Assembly: GCA_015501585.1 (NCBI GenBank)
Contig: JADNRY010000034.1
Span: 124,001-188,000 of the forward strand
DNA: 64,000 nt
Direction of reading: 5' to 3'
From: Rhodocollybia butyracea
Taxonomy: Eukaryota; Basidiomycota; Agaricomycetes; Agaricales; Omphalotaceae
In this document: in pieces, positions 21,919 through 33,346 of the stretch
Layout: every line of letters starts with the position of its first letter
Position numbering within the stretch: the stretch's first letter is position 1
Program-made: the position numbers and the translations under genes
Notes under the pieces: model-generated
What the model saw: only the letters and a program-made list of their open reading frames with translations
Databases searched by the model: none
Told to the model about the DNA's origin: nothing

Positions 21919-24712
21919 GCAACTCATTATACGTTGGTGACTCGGGACTCGGTCAATGAATTCAAATCTGGTACTTAATAGAACTTATTGATTCTTTGAA
22001 AGTTATTTACAATGAAGTTGAACATGTGTATACGCGAGTGCCGTCTGTTTTAACTTTAGTCAACATCCACATTTTGGAACCGCTTCTCAAGTCGTATACC
22101 AGAACGGTTGGTAAGATGATAGCTTGTGATCGCGAGGATCCCAGTACCAATCTTCTTGAAGTTCTTCGATGCGAGAGCCAGAAAACTCATCCGCAGGGCG
22201 TTTATGTCTGCAGAAAGCGACGCAGTCAGTGCCAAGACAACTCGTAGATTGTGCTTCACATACTTAGTCTGCAAATGAGTTTGAACTTCTGAGAGAATAA
22301 CACCTTTGGAATGAAGTTCGAGTGATTTGTGGCAATGAGAACAACGGGTACGTGGTCTATTTTTTATTCCATTGACGAAATAATGCACCCAATCCAGAGC
22401 CCAACTATCATACTGGTTTTGTTCGGCAGCAAGAATCTGTGTCATATCTTGACCAAAGGAGTCAAACTTTAGTAGATGTTCACTATGGACACCGAGCTGG
22501 AGACAGAAACGAAAGATTAAACAATGTAAAATGAAACCGAGATTTGTCCACTTACCACTGCACAGCGCCACCTCATAAAACAACGTCGACGTTGTTTAGG
22601 AGTCTCTTCATTGCATGACAGACATTCGATTAATGCACGAGAAAGACGTGAATTCGTACATGTTGTTGTATTGGGATCAAGGCCACAAGCTTGCACAATC
22701 CTCTTTGCAAATTTGGATCGACTACTACTGAAAAGAATTTTCTGGGACGTCCAACGCCCCTCAGCCTGAGAGCTGGCGAATTGATAATCCATAAGTTTGG
22801 GCAAGTAATAATCCAAGGGTTCACCAGTACGATTGACAACTGCAATCTGTTTGCAACAGCATTCATGGTGAAACATTTCAGGGTAGTACATCCCCTCTTT
22901 GCACTCTGTGCATTCAAAAATAGTGGTTACGAGCTGGAGATCAGGAATAGTGGCGTTAGGAAGAGATTTTCGGAGAATTGCCATGATATCTTGGAGTTTT
23001 GAAGACGGGTTCCATTCGTCAATCACGAGAGGGATATATTTCGAGAACCTTTGTTCGAGAATGTCCGAGTCCAAATATTCCGCGAATGGTGTATCCCAGA
23101 TAAGGGCCTCGAAGCGGTGATTAGTGAGGACATCGCATGCAGTTGGGAATGGTACCCGAAGATCTGCGTGCTCCCTGAAACGATAAAAGTGGGTATAAAG
23201 ATCACGATAGCATCGTTTACTGCGGTAACCTGATAGCGTCTCGACCAGTTCATCTTTTATCACGTTCCAGCCTTGAGTTTTGGTCAGAAAATATCGCAAC
23301 AACAAGCAACCCATCTCCATACCATGATCTGTCAGCTTCCTGGGTTGCCAAACTAGCTTGCGGTATCGGTTAAAGTCCGAATCGACGTCCGAATCGTCAG
23401 ATTTCATATCAGAGGACCATATCGCCGCCGCTTCTTTGTGCCATCCAATTCGCTCTAGTAGCTCAAGTATACTAAACCAGGCCGATTTAGATTTGGGGCA
23501 AGTCATGAAGAGATGACATACTCATTCTTCCTTTGCTTGCGAATGTCTTGTAGGGTATCCTCGCGCTCATTCAACTTGTTATGAAGCCATTTGGCACACA
23601 AACGGCCATGCTGAAAAGGGATTCAAGTATGTGGGTTGTTGTCCAATATAACAATGTAAGTACTCACCTTCTTCATGGCCCGGGTCTCTTCTTTTTTACG
23701 AGAGATCCATTCACGACGAGCTTCAGGAGTTCGAAGCGTTTCAAACTCGGCTCTAAATTGTTTCGCTATCCTATGGTTTCCGACGACCTTCTCATAACCT
23801 GTTCAGTGGAAAAGATGGATTAGCGTTGATTTATATCACTAAATGGACAACTTGACTCACGTTCATTGTGATCGCCGGCGATACTCTCAGTAGGCAAAAC
23901 ACGGAGGTCACGATATTCCACTGGTTGCGTGTCGTAAAACTCGGACCACTTTGGAAAGCTACAAATGCAGTTGAGTATATATATAACAAAGATGTGAAGA
24001 ATAATATTCACGTTTTCCGTGCACATTTCTTGCAGCAGCGTATTCGGAAGGCCCAATATACATCATCGCAGCGCTTTTTGCGTTCACATAACTGATTGAA
24101 AGTATTCAAGTTCAGCTAAGTAATCACCGTGAAGTACTGGCGCACCTACATGGCAATATGGGTCGTAAAGGAGATAAGCGTATTGAGGCTCATTTAAATC
24201 GTGTGGACGAGGCGGTAGATCTTCGACGTTTTTACGAGCCGTACGCCATATTACTTCGGATGTTTTGCTCATTAGAATCGTCCGAAGATCTCGGGAGGTT
24301 TGAGCGAGACGAAGAATATCCTCAGATTCCAGGTAGTAGAATATCTGCTTATAAGCTTGAGTATCGAGTATGAGGCTCGTGAGTAATTTTTAAGCGGTTA
24401 CCTCGAAGATGACATCGAGGGGAACATCGTGTACGAGCCTCTCTAGAAGCCCCCGGGTCCTTGTGGCCTATGAGGTTGGTAATAAATCACATTATTTACG
24501 TGTCATAAGCATTGGAACCAACCTTTGGCTTTGAGGGAGATTTTTTGGACTTCTTTCTAGCTCGTCGAGTCGTGGGTTCGTAGTCATCATCCGAGTCTGG
24601 GCTGTCCGCTGAGTCCTCCGTCTCCTTTACGCGCTTACGGCGGTTATTATGAGTATCAGGTATCTGTGCTTCGTTTTCCTGTAGTCGAACAGAACGTCGA
24701 GCCATGAGTGGT
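21544..24712. repeat. Segmental duplication, copy A (reductase 3' end plus F-box gene)
   Basis: From GAAAATTTCCCCAAGATCATTGAAG onward this block aligns with 27876-31006 through the end of the reductase, the 137-bp spacer and the whole F-box gene. The blocks keep order and orientation, with many substitutions and indels, so the event is not recent. Confidence 0.8.
22056..24705 (-). CDS. Cys-rich F-box protein, family copy 1 (most complete)
   Basis: ATG 24705 begins MARRSVRLQENEAQ, followed by an acidic/basic tail (DSDDDYEPTTRRARKKSKK) that looks nuclear. The F-box follows across an intron: VPLDVIFE then QIFYYLESEDILRLAQTSRD. Then come WRTARKNVEDLPPRPHDLN, a Cys cluster (RCDDVYWAFRIRCCKKC), the ARREWISRK region, and a long C-terminal region with repeated Cys/His groups (FECTECKEGMYYPEMFHHEC, RCSHCHKS) that may bind zinc. 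F-box proteins recruit substrates to SCF ubiquitin ligases through Skp1. Near 24118 this copy has one base more than copies 2 and 4 (GATTACTTAGCTGAAC against GATGATTGGCTGAAC), which breaks the frame. So even this copy may not be functional as written. The rest is open over most exons. No named family is recognised beyond the F-box; substrate unknown. Confidence 0.7.
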
Positions 24713-25137
24713 AAATTCCTTTGACTGGTGATTGGTAGCCTAGCTAGCTGTCTTTTGTGAAGAGACTCCTTCACATAATGACATAAATCGGCGCTCGCCA
24801 CAACGGCCCCACGTGTGTGCAATCAGGGCTGCTGCCCAATACATGAACACGCAAATGATCAATACTAGCTTGAGTGGGTTAGCCGTCCAGGGTATAAACA
24901 AAACGAAAGAGTAAACACTTTTCCAAGTGCTGGTTCAGTTCATTCGTCTCGCGTCGCTTTCCCGCCAGCATCTCATTGAATCTCATCTCCAAGGATCCCA
25001 CAGCAGTCTCTGATTAATTGATTACCGCTGGGTTTCATCCTCGTGTATATACTCTTTCCCTTGCGTGTGCTGCGCCAACGCTGGATGCATCGATTCTTGT
25101 TTATTGAATTGTCCAAAACCACGTTAGGAACGACGCG
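24706..25137. other. Upstream region of F-box copy 1
   Basis: Contains the shared upstream block 24790-24826; nothing else recognised. Confidence 0.5.
24790..24826 (-). promoter_or_regulatory. Shared upstream block of the F-box family (copy 1)
   Basis: GCGCTCGCC, then CACGTGTG and GCAATCAG, about 85-120 bp upstream of ATG 24705. The same ordered elements occur upstream of copies 2 and 4. CACGTG is an E-box (bHLH site). Confidence 0.55.
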
Positions 25138-25452
25138 ATGCTAAGTATACAGTGGAAGCGCTCGATCAACATGGTGCACTAGCAACGTTAACACTTACAC
25201 CGAAGCGCAGGCCATTCGTCAAGCCATACTTGACTTATTGTCACATGAAACCCCGACTCCGAACGACATACATCTGAACGTCATCGTTTCCAACCCGATT
25301 CCTCCAGCATGTTTTATTACAGGCTCAAAGGTGGCTTCTTCCACGACAACACATGTTATGGGTGTGTCGTCACTGGTCAAGAACCTCCGCACATTACGTT
25401 TGGTGCAATTATTTTTGACCCGATTCTTTATGATGTGCTCCATCCCTGCTGA
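25138..25452 (+). pseudogene. Unknown gene A, related to gene B at 26515; probably broken
   Basis: A short exon (ATG 25138) could be spliced by a GTGCAC...CGCAG intron to an exon reading AIRQAILDLLSHETPTPNDIH. Further on, in another frame, MFYYRLKGGFFHDN, CYGCVVTGQEPPHITFGAII runs to TGA at 25450-25452. The change of frame near 25308 has no evident intron. The pattern NDIH...FxYxxxGG...YGxVVT...F is shared with 26515-26994, which shows the frame is real. No known family is recognised. It lies between the F-box duplicates, in a repeat-rich stretch. Confidence 0.35.
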
Positions 25453-25675
25453 ACTCTGGAAAAAACATCACCCGAGGTTTTTGACCAGTAGAAGACTGGG
25501 TGCCAAAGATGGCTGAGGTCGTAGTGCCTTATTACGGGACCCATACACTCAAAAGAGGCTGCTGCTTTGATTTCCCAGAAGAAAGAAGGGAAAGGAAAGA
25601 AGGCAGAAGTGGAACTTCGAAGGGACAACTGACAAGCTGGATAAGCGCCCCACCTTTTGTGAGCGCTAGATCTTT

Positions 25676-26197
25676 TCAAAATTTCACCTGCGACGTATAG
25701 CGAAGAACAAGAAGACGAAACTCGCCAGCACTGATTCTAAACCTCCTTTGTGCACAGGTAAGGCGATACAATTGCCCCGTTTTGTTTCTATCCTTCGACT
25801 CAGGCTCTTGGTTCTGCTCCTGCTTAGAGTCGTTTCTTTGCTCAAGACCGCCGATAGCTTCGTCCATCCTTCTTCTCGAATTTGTTGATCCCCTGGTTTC
25901 CCACTTCTTCTTCATGTCCAAGTTCATGTCGTCAGGGATCTGCTTAGGGGACACGTTCATCTATCGGAGTACCGAACGTTCGCATCAGGATTTTCTCCCT
26001 CCTTCCTTCGCAACAACCTCAGACTCTTCATTCTGCTCTGTCGGACTGTCCTTGTTTGATTTGACGTCTCCATTCTCTGGCCACACCTCGAAACTTTCGT
26101 CAACTGCTGCGGGATCGGAAGCATCCAAGTCCCTCTGAGGCCGGGTTGCTTTCCTGGTCTCATCGACATCCTCAATCTCCTTGCTGACGTTATTCAT
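25676..26197 (-). CDS. Hypothetical acidic, Gln/Glu/Arg-rich protein
   Basis: ATG 26197 opens MNNVSKEIEDVDETRK, a charged, Asp/Glu-rich sequence. An in-frame stop at about 25986 is followed in the same frame by MNVSPKQIPDDMNLDMKKKW and another charged stretch (EQRNDSKQEQNQEPESKDR) to 25676. A GTTGTT...GATAG intron of 57 nt would remove the stop and keep the frame, but the donor is weak. No family is recognised. Low complexity limits what can be said; it may be two small ORFs or chance. Confidence 0.3.
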
Positions 26198-26274
26198 ACC
26201 ACAACAATCTCCTAATCCAACACCTTCGCTACCACACCGTCTCTGGAGGCCTCTTCATCAACACTCGGCTTCAG

Positions 26275-26430
26275 GTAGTCTTAGGCAAAACGTCAAGGTC
26301 ACGATGCGGGTTCCGTCGTCCCACTCTAGAATTTGAAAGCTACAAATGCAGTCGAGTATATAACAGAAATATGAATAATCATAGTCACATTTTCAAAACA
26401 CATTCCTCGCAGCGCCTCCGCATGCGGCGG
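26275..26430 (-). pseudogene. Solo scrap of the F-box family
   Basis: AGGCAAAACGTCAAGGTCACGAT, then AAGCTACAAATGCAGTCGAG and CGCAGCG match, in order, the exon-intron-exon stretch of the other copies (e.g. 30196-30345 and 32562-32702). Only about 150 bp remain. It marks a further lost copy. Confidence 0.65.
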
Positions 26431-26514
26431 CAAGCTCAGCGAGAAAATCAAGCAATAGATGAGCGATACTGTAAAGTCCTGTAACTTGTTGGAAGTTGTC
26501 TTCATCAATTCATC

Positions 26515-26994
26515 ATGGAACCAGGATCAAAAAAGAAGACAAAAAACTCGTCTCCGAGTTCAGCCATCAAAGAAACAGCGTGGTTTCCTTCCATTTCGCA
26601 CAACATATCACCAATTTGTCCATGTACGGCTATGTACGGCCACCAGAAGAGACCAGAAGGCGGTACGCCCCCCTGCTCTGAATGACATACACATGAGCGA
26701 GGGCAAGGGTGTAGAACTACTATACCCGACTCCTCTGACAAGTTTCATTACGAGGTCGAAGGAGGCATCTATAAAGGCTATGGATATGTCGTCACCCCAC
26801 CGAAGGCTCAGAATCCTGGGAACGTTATGTTTAGTACACTGGTCTTCGGCGTCGAGTCTCCTCGTTATGGCTCTTCCCCTCGCTATGACGCGTTCCATAA
26901 TCTCGAACGTATCTTCCACCGTGACCTTGACGAGTCGGAGAAAGCCAAAGAAGCACTCGCAGATAAAGAGTACTTTGACTTTTTCCCCAGATGA
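26515..26994 (+). pseudogene. Unknown gene B, related to gene A at 25138
   Basis: ATG 26515 opens MEPGSKKKTKNSSPSS in one frame. ALNDIHMSEGKGVELLYP follows in another, and then SDKFHYEVEGGIYKGYGYVV, FSTLVFGVESPRYGSSPRY and RIFHRDLDESEKAKEAL in a third, ending FFPR-TGA at 26992-26994. The last frame is open for about 90 codons and looks like genuine protein. Frame changes near 26675 and 26735 have no evident introns, so the gene appears broken. It shares the NDIH...GG...YGYVVT pattern with gene A. Function unknown. Confidence 0.4.
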
Positions 26995-27002
26995 GAAGTT
27001 GG

Positions 27003-27603
27003 GTGATAAGTAGGAGTATTTAAGACACTGAGTTTGAGTTGCTTTGGGGAGACAAAAGGTACTTCGAAGAGACCGCCAAGGCTACTCCGATGAGACCAAT
27101 TACTTCAAAGGGACCAAATCAGAAGAATAAGCGGCAGTAGCGATACGATAGTTGAAATGGGACCAGATCTTATAATACAAGTATGGTGCCGTGAGCTAGC
27201 GTCGATTTGAATTCAACGTCCTAGTAGTTTGAGGAAGCAAGGATGTCGTTAGTTTCCCTTCTGTCGAGAGAGTCGATAGAGTAAGTAGAACAAGTAATAT
27301 ACCGACTGGTGCAATTTTACGCACCAAAAGTTTCAATCTGCCCGAGCATCCCATCAAAACCGATGTTTTGTATCCTATTGCCTCCGTCTTTAGGCTGGTG
27401 CAGGGCTGGTGTTTTTCTCGGGAAAAGAAAGAATAACAGAAAACAAAGAACCTCTAACAAATAAAAGTAACCCGGGCCGTCACAGTCCAAATGTTTTTCT
27501 CATTAAAAATCTCCGAAGGATTCGGGGGGCTTGAGCTACTTGAAAAACGTTGAACGTTGACTTCCATGTTACAATGCTCGCCAAGGACTTATTTTTCAAT
27601 CCG
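27003..27603. other. Region without a recognised gene
   Basis: About 600 bp of AT-moderate sequence without supported features. Confidence 0.45.
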
Positions 27604-27820
27604 AGAATATCGAATTCTACAGACTAGGCGGCCTACACGGGGTTCATCTAGGCGATATGTACATTTTACAGTTGTTCATAAGCTCAGACATGGCACATTT
27701 TCCACCGGATGGCTCGTCAAGGATTCTGTCATGAATCGCCACAAGGTTATCATAGCAGAGTCAACCAAGGTAGCTTCTGATATAGCTGTTTTGCATCATC
27801 TCCAGCAATTGAGAGGCTAA
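27604..27820 (+). pseudogene. Fragment of an SRPK-like serine/threonine protein kinase
   Basis: The sequence reads EFYRLGGLHGVHLGDMY in one frame and, after a frame change near 27660, VVHKLRHGTFSTGWLVKDSV and then STKVASDIAVLHHLQ. This is the N-lobe of SR-protein-kinase-like enzymes (usual pattern YHPVHLGD, KLGHGTFSTVWLAKD, VASDIAVLHHL). The glycine loop has Gly to Arg, the V-A-L-K lysine segment is disturbed, and a stop follows at 27818. No catalytic lobe is present. It is a dead fragment lying directly upstream of the truncated reductase copy. Confidence 0.7.
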
Positions 27821-27875
27821 TTCGGATATCCATAATAGACAAAGACCATATTGTTCATCTGCTGGGCGAAGTCAA

Positions 27876-28244
27876 CTCGGAGAATTTCCCCGAGATCATT
27901 GAAGTGGCCAAACGTATTGAACAAGTCGGCACGAAGCACAACGCGACTGCAGGCCAAGTAACTCTAACGTGGACCCTTGCTCAGGGAGACGACTTGGTAG
28001 TTATCCCCGGGACGAAAAAAGTCAAGGTGAATTTCTCATTCCTTATCTATTTCGTGGAGAATGGAACGTTACTTCCAGTATGCGAAAGAGAACATGGGAG
28101 CTGCCAAGGTTAAGCTCAGCGCAAACGAAATTGCGACCGTTAGAAAGATTTCCGAGTAGAGTGATATTCCAGGCACACGTTATGGACAGGCTGGTATGCA
28201 GATTGTAATGGTTGGTGAAGACCCCCCCGCTCCAGACTTATAAT
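27876..28244 (+). pseudogene. Truncated aldo-keto reductase copy
   Basis: Homologous to the last two exons of the reductase at 20476: [40 protein letters not shown], the intron, then the exon AKENMGAAKVKLSANEIATV. The 5' three quarters are missing, a nonsense change turns the Glu codon GAG into TAG (28157-28159), and indels disturb the C-terminus. This decay is by substitution as well as indel, so it is genuine. Confidence 0.85.
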
Positions 28245-28520
28245 CCCCTATAAGCAACTCGTCATACGTTGGTGACTCGGTCAACGAATTCAAATCCGGT
28301 AATAGAACTCATTGATTCTTTGAAATTTATTTACAATGAAGTTGAACATGTGTATAAGCGAATGCCTTCTGTTTTGAACTTTAGTTAACATCCACATTGT
28401 GGAACCGCCCCTCAAGTCGTATACCAGAACGGTTGGTAACATGATAAACTGTGATCGCGAGGATCCCAGTACCAGTCTTCTTCGAGTTCTTCGATGCCAG
28501 AAACAGAAACCGCATCCACT

Positions 28521-30998
28521 TTATGTCAGTGCAGAAAGAGATGTAGTCAGTGCCAAGACAACTCGTAGATTGTGCTTCACATACTCAGTCTGCAAATGAG
28601 TCTGAACTTCCGAGAGAGTAACACCCTTGGAATGAAGCCCAATTGATTTGTGGCAATGAGAACAACGGATATCTGGTCTATTTTGTATATCGCGGGCGAA
28701 ATAATGTACCCAATTCAGAGCCCAACTATCATACTGGTTCTGTTCGGCAGCAAGAATCTGTGTTATATCTTGACCAAAAGAGTCAAACTTTAGTAGATGT
28801 TCACTATGGACACCGAGCTGGAGACAGAAACGAAAGATTAAACAATGTAAAATGAAACCGAGATTTGTCCACTTACCACTGCACAGCGCCACCTCATAAA
28901 ACAACGTCGACGTTGTTTAGGAGTCTCTTCATTGCATGACAGACATTCGATCAATGCATGAGAAAGACGTGAATTCGTACATGTTGTTGTATTGGGGTCA
29001 AGTCCACAAGCTTGCACGATCCTCTTTGCAAATTTGGATCGACGAATGCTGAATATGATTTTCTGGGACGTCCAATGCCCCCAGACCTGACGGTTGGGCC
29101 AGTGATAATCCAAACAGTTGGGCAAGTAATAATCCAAGGGTTCACCGGTACGACTGACAACTGCAACTTGCTCGCAACAGCATTTATGGTGAAACATCTC
29201 AGGGTAGTACATCCCCTCTTTGCACTCTGTGCATTCGAAGATAGAGGTTACGAGCTGGAGATCAGGAATAGTGGCGTTAGGAAGAGATTTTCGGAGAATT
29301 GCCATGATACCTTGGAGCTTTGAAGACGGGTTCCAGTCATCAATCACGAGAGGAATATATTTTAAGAACCTTTTTTTGAGAAAGTCCGAGTGCAAATATT
29401 GAGCTAACGGTGTATCCCAGATAAGGGCCTCGAAGCGGTGATTAGTGAGGACTCCTGCAGTTGGGAATGGTATTCGAAGATCTGCGTGCTCCCTAAACCG
29501 ATTAAATTGGGTATGAAGGTCACAATAGCATCGTCTATTGCGGTAATCTGATAGCGTGTTGACCAGTTCATCTTTTATCGTCTTCCAGCCTTGATTTTTG
29601 GTTAGAACATATCGCAACAACAAGCAACCCAGCCTTCTCCATACCATGATCTGTCAGCTTCCTTGGTTGCCAAACTAGCTTGCGGAAATGGGCACCCAAG
29701 TCGGAACCGACAGAATCCACGTCAGTGGACCATATCGTCTGTGCTTCTTTGTGCCATCCAATCCGCTCTAGTCGCTCAAGTATACTAAACCAGGCCGATT
29801 TAGATTGGAGTAAGTCGTGAAGAGATGACATACTCTTTCTTCCTTTGCTTGCGAATGTCTTGTAGGGTATCCTCGCGCTTATTCAACTTATTATGAAGCC
29901 ATTTGGCACACAAACGACCATGCTGAAAAGGGATTTAAGTATGTGGGGTGTTGTCGAACATAACGATGTAAATACTCACCTTCTTCGTGACCTGGGTCTC
30001 TTCTTGTTTACGAGAGATCCATTCACGACGAGCTTCAGGAGTTTGAAGCGTTTCAAACTCGGTTTAAATTCTTCTGCTATCTTATGGTTTCCGACGACCT
30101 CCTCCTCAACTGTTCAGTGGAAAAGATGGATCAGCGTCGATATCACCAAATGGACAAGTTGACTAACAATCAATGCCATCGCCAGCCACACCCTCAGTAG
30201 GCAAAACACCGAGGTCACGGTATTCCACTGGTTGTGTGTCGTAAAACTCGGACCACTTTGGAAAGCTACAAATGCAGCTGAGTATATAACAAAGATGTGA
30301 GGAGCAATAGTCACGTTTTCAGTGCACATTTCTTGCAGCAGCGTATTCGGAAAGACCAATATACATCATCGCAGCGCTTTTTGCGTTCACATAACTGAAA
30401 GGCGGTATCTAAGTTCAGCCAATCATCACCTTGAGGTGTTGGCGCACATACATGGCAATATGGGTCGTAAAGGAGATAAGCGTATTGAGGCTCATTTAAA
30501 TCGTGTGGACGAGGCGGCAGATCTTCGACGTTTTTACGAGCCGTGCGCCATATTACTTCGGATGTTTTGCTCATTAAAATTCTCCGGAGGTCTCGGGAGG
30601 TTCGAGCGAGACGAAGAACATCCTCAGAGTCCAGGTAGTAGAATATCTGCTTACAAGCATAAGTTATGAGGCTCGTGAGCAATTTGTAAGCGTTTACCTC
30701 GAAGATGACATCGAGGGGAACATCGTGTACGAGCCTCTCTAGAAGTCCCCGGGTCCTTGTGGCCTATGAAGTCGTTAAGACATCACCTTCGCGTGTCGTA
30801 GACATATGACCGACCTTTGGCTTTGAAGGAGATTTTTTGGACTTCTTTCTAGCTTGTCGTGGGTTCGTAGTCTTCATCTGAGTCTGACTCGGAGCTGTCC
30901 ACTGAGTCCTCCGTTTCCTTTACACGCTTACGGCGGTTATTATGAGCATCAAGTATCTGCGCTTCGTTTTCCTGTAATCGAATAGAACGTCGAGCCAT
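28521..30998 (-). pseudogene. F-box family copy 2 (decayed)
   Basis: ATG 30998 opens MARRSIRLQENEAQ. The acidic tail then hits a stop at about 30849 because four bases are missing compared with copy 1 (CCCACGACAAGCTAG against CCCACGACTCGACGAGCTAG). The F-box exon (IFYYLDSEDVLRLARTSRDL), the CHVC...RCDDVYWSFRIRCCKKC cluster and the long C-terminal exon (29647-28838) remain open, including FECTECKEGMYYPEMFHHKC and RCSHCHKS. The last exon ends early at 28521 after a small indel relative to copy 1. Most exons are thus intact and only the ends are broken, so re-annotation with another start could still yield a long protein. Confidence 0.75.
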
Positions 30999-30999
30999 G

Positions 31000-31662
31000 G
31001 TAAAATGCTTGTTATAATTATTAATATTAGCGCTTGCCGAAAGCAACGGTCACGTGGGTACAATCAGGTGCGCCGCCATGCCCATTGCCCGAGGACTCGG
31101 AGTCGTAGCTTGGCTAGCCGTTTTGTAGTTAGCTTAGGAAAGTCGTTCGCTAATGAAGCTAAAGCCTGGTGGCAACGGTTCGACGTACCCTCATGGTCCA
31201 AATTCCTAGGCCCAGCAATTCGGATGCCGCTGATCTCCCAGACCCGAAGATTAAGTACTCTCAGTTTGCTCTCAGTGTACAAGACGTTGGTTCAAAATAA
31301 TGGGGGACTAATCATCAGTGTATAACAAGTCTACCTAGCGGAGACTAGATATCAGCAAATTGCAGAGAACCATGAAAAAGAGAGGTTCAAGCAATATCAT
31401 GAGGGGTGTAGTTTGAAAGGGGACTATAATGTCCACATCGTCTCCATCGTAGAGGCATCGTGAAAAATAGAAGCTTAAGCAATATGTACTATGTATATAC
31501 TAGTAAAGGGGTACTAAGGTCAACTGCAAGTACAACTTCCGCATCCTCACAAGTGACCCTTTCACCCAACAAAGACATGTTTGTAGTAGATACCCATGGT
31601 ATATAGTGGTGGTATGGGCAGATAGTATGCTCGTCCAAGGGCTTGTTTTTGTCGCAGGAGCA
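31000..31662. other. Region between F-box copies 2 and 3
   Basis: Contains the shared upstream block at 31030-31068. No gene supported otherwise; the 31005-31325 open frame looks like chance. Confidence 0.45.
31030..31068 (-). promoter_or_regulatory. Shared upstream block of the F-box family (copy 2)
   Basis: GCGCTTGCCG, GGTCACGTGGG and ACAATCAG, about 32-70 bp upstream of ATG 30998; same order as copies 1 and 4. Confidence 0.55.
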
Positions 31663-33346
31663 TTAGCGCCCATGAGATGACGATGGAGTGAGGACTGTTA
31701 GGTATTTCGAAATCTGTTCTTTGAAAGAGTCTGGGTCCAGATGCTCGTCAATGGGGGTGTCCCAAACAACAACCTCGAAGAGGTGATTGATGAGGGCATT
31801 TCCTGCAGGTGGTAATGATGCTTGAATATTTGCTTGCTCCTTTAGTAGGAAAAACTCGGTATAGAGGCCACGATAGCGTGCACGAAGAGCTTCAAGGCGT
31901 TGACGATCTAACCTTTTGATGCGGTGTTTGGATAGCGTCTCAACCAGTTGATCTTTTATCTCGCTCCACCAGCCTTGAGTTTTAGTCAGAACGGATATCG
32001 CAATAACAAGCGGCCCCATCCCCATACCATGATCTGTCAGCTTCACTGGTTGCCAAACTAGCAGGCGGTATCTATCTGAATCTGGTTTAATGTCGGAACA
32101 CCATATGTGCTCTGCTTCTTCGCGCCATCCGATTCGCTCCAGTTGTTCTAGTATACTACAATACTGATATCAGTTTGGATGTAAGGCAAGTCATGAAGAG
32201 ATCACATACGCTTTTCTCCTCTGGTCGCAAATGTTAATTAACTGCTTTTGGAGCCATTCGTCACACAAACGGCCATGCTGAAAGGAAGTTAGTACAGTGT
32301 CCTCAGATATAACGATAGAATTACTCACCTCGGCCTTGGCCCTGGTCTCTTCCTCTTTACGAGATATCCACTCACGACGAGCTTCAGGGGTTGAAAGCGT
32401 TTCAAATTCAGTTTTGAACTGTTCTGCTATGCCATTGTTTCCGAAGACCCTCTCAGGGAAATGCAACGCGTAAACTGTTCAGTGGAAAAAATCGATCAGC
32501 GTCGATATCGCTACATGGACAAGTTGACTAACTTTCATCGTCGCCAACCACGCCCTTAGGCAAGACGTCAAGGTCACGATATTCCGCTGGTTGCTTGTCA
32601 TGAAAGTCGTCCCACTTTGGAAAGCTACAAAAGCAGTTGAGTATATGACAGAAATGTGAAGAATAATAGTCACGTTTTCAATGCACACTCCTCGCAACAG
32701 CGTATTCTGAAGGACCAATATACATCGTCGCAGCGCCCTCCGCATTCACATACCTTGACCAAGGTACCTAGGTTCAGTCGATCATAACCGTGAAGAGTTG
32801 GTACACATACATGGCAATATGACTCGTAGAGAAGATGAGCGTACTGAGGCTCATTTAAATCGTGGGGACGAGGTGGTAGGCCCTCGACACTTTTACGAGC
32901 CATGCGCCATATAATGCCGGATGTTTTGCTCATTAAAATTCCCCGAAGGTCTCGGGAGGTTCGAGCGAGACGAAGAAGGTCACCAGGATCAAGGCAGGAG
33001 AGTATCTATGTATAGGCATAAGTATCGAGGCTCGTGGTTCGAGGGTGATAAGGGGGTTACCTCGGCGGTTACTTCGAGAGGAACATCGTGCACGAGCCAC
33101 TCCAGAAGTCCTCGGGTCGCTGAGGCCTTCGTAATTGTTAAGAAGTCGTTTTTTTCGCGTGAGTGTGTAGCTTACCTTTATCTTTGAAAGAGATTCTTCA
33201 TACTTCCTCGCCCGTCGAGGTGTGAGCTCGAGTTCATCATCCGGGTCCGAGCTCTCCACTGACATCTCCTTTAGGCACTTACGACGGTGAGTATGAGTGT
33301 CAAGTGCTAGTGCTTTGGGTATAAACTTTTCTCGCAGTCGAACAGA
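31663..33346 (-). pseudogene. F-box family copy 3 (truncated and decayed)
   Basis: The N-terminal motif (SVRLREK) survives near 33340 but without an intact start. Recognisable parts are LTPRRARKYEESLSK, the VPLEVTAE-like F-box start near 33060, WRMARKSVEGLPPRPHDLN, the CHVC and RCDDVYWSFRIRCCEEC cluster, EFETLSTPEARREWISRKEE, and part of the C-terminal region (DHGMGMG..., QGWWSEIKDQLVETLS) up to about 31663. The zinc-like C-terminal third is absent. More diverged from copies 1 and 2 than they are from each other. Confidence 0.75.

Larger units (their letters stand above)
27876..31006. repeat. Segmental duplication, copy B
   Basis: Aligns with 21544-24712 (see that entry). The left breakpoint falls inside the reductase, next to the kinase fragment; the right one a few bases upstream of the F-box start, with patchy similarity on to the shared upstream block at 31030. 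Confidence 0.8.

Noticed and set aside
22630..23253. Plus-strand and alternative-frame ORFs in the F-box C-terminal exon, repeated in copy 2
   Set aside because: They are conserved only because the sense exon is duplicated.
31005..31325. 106-codon plus-strand ORF
   Set aside because: Overlaps the shared upstream block of F-box copy 2 and lacks any family signal.
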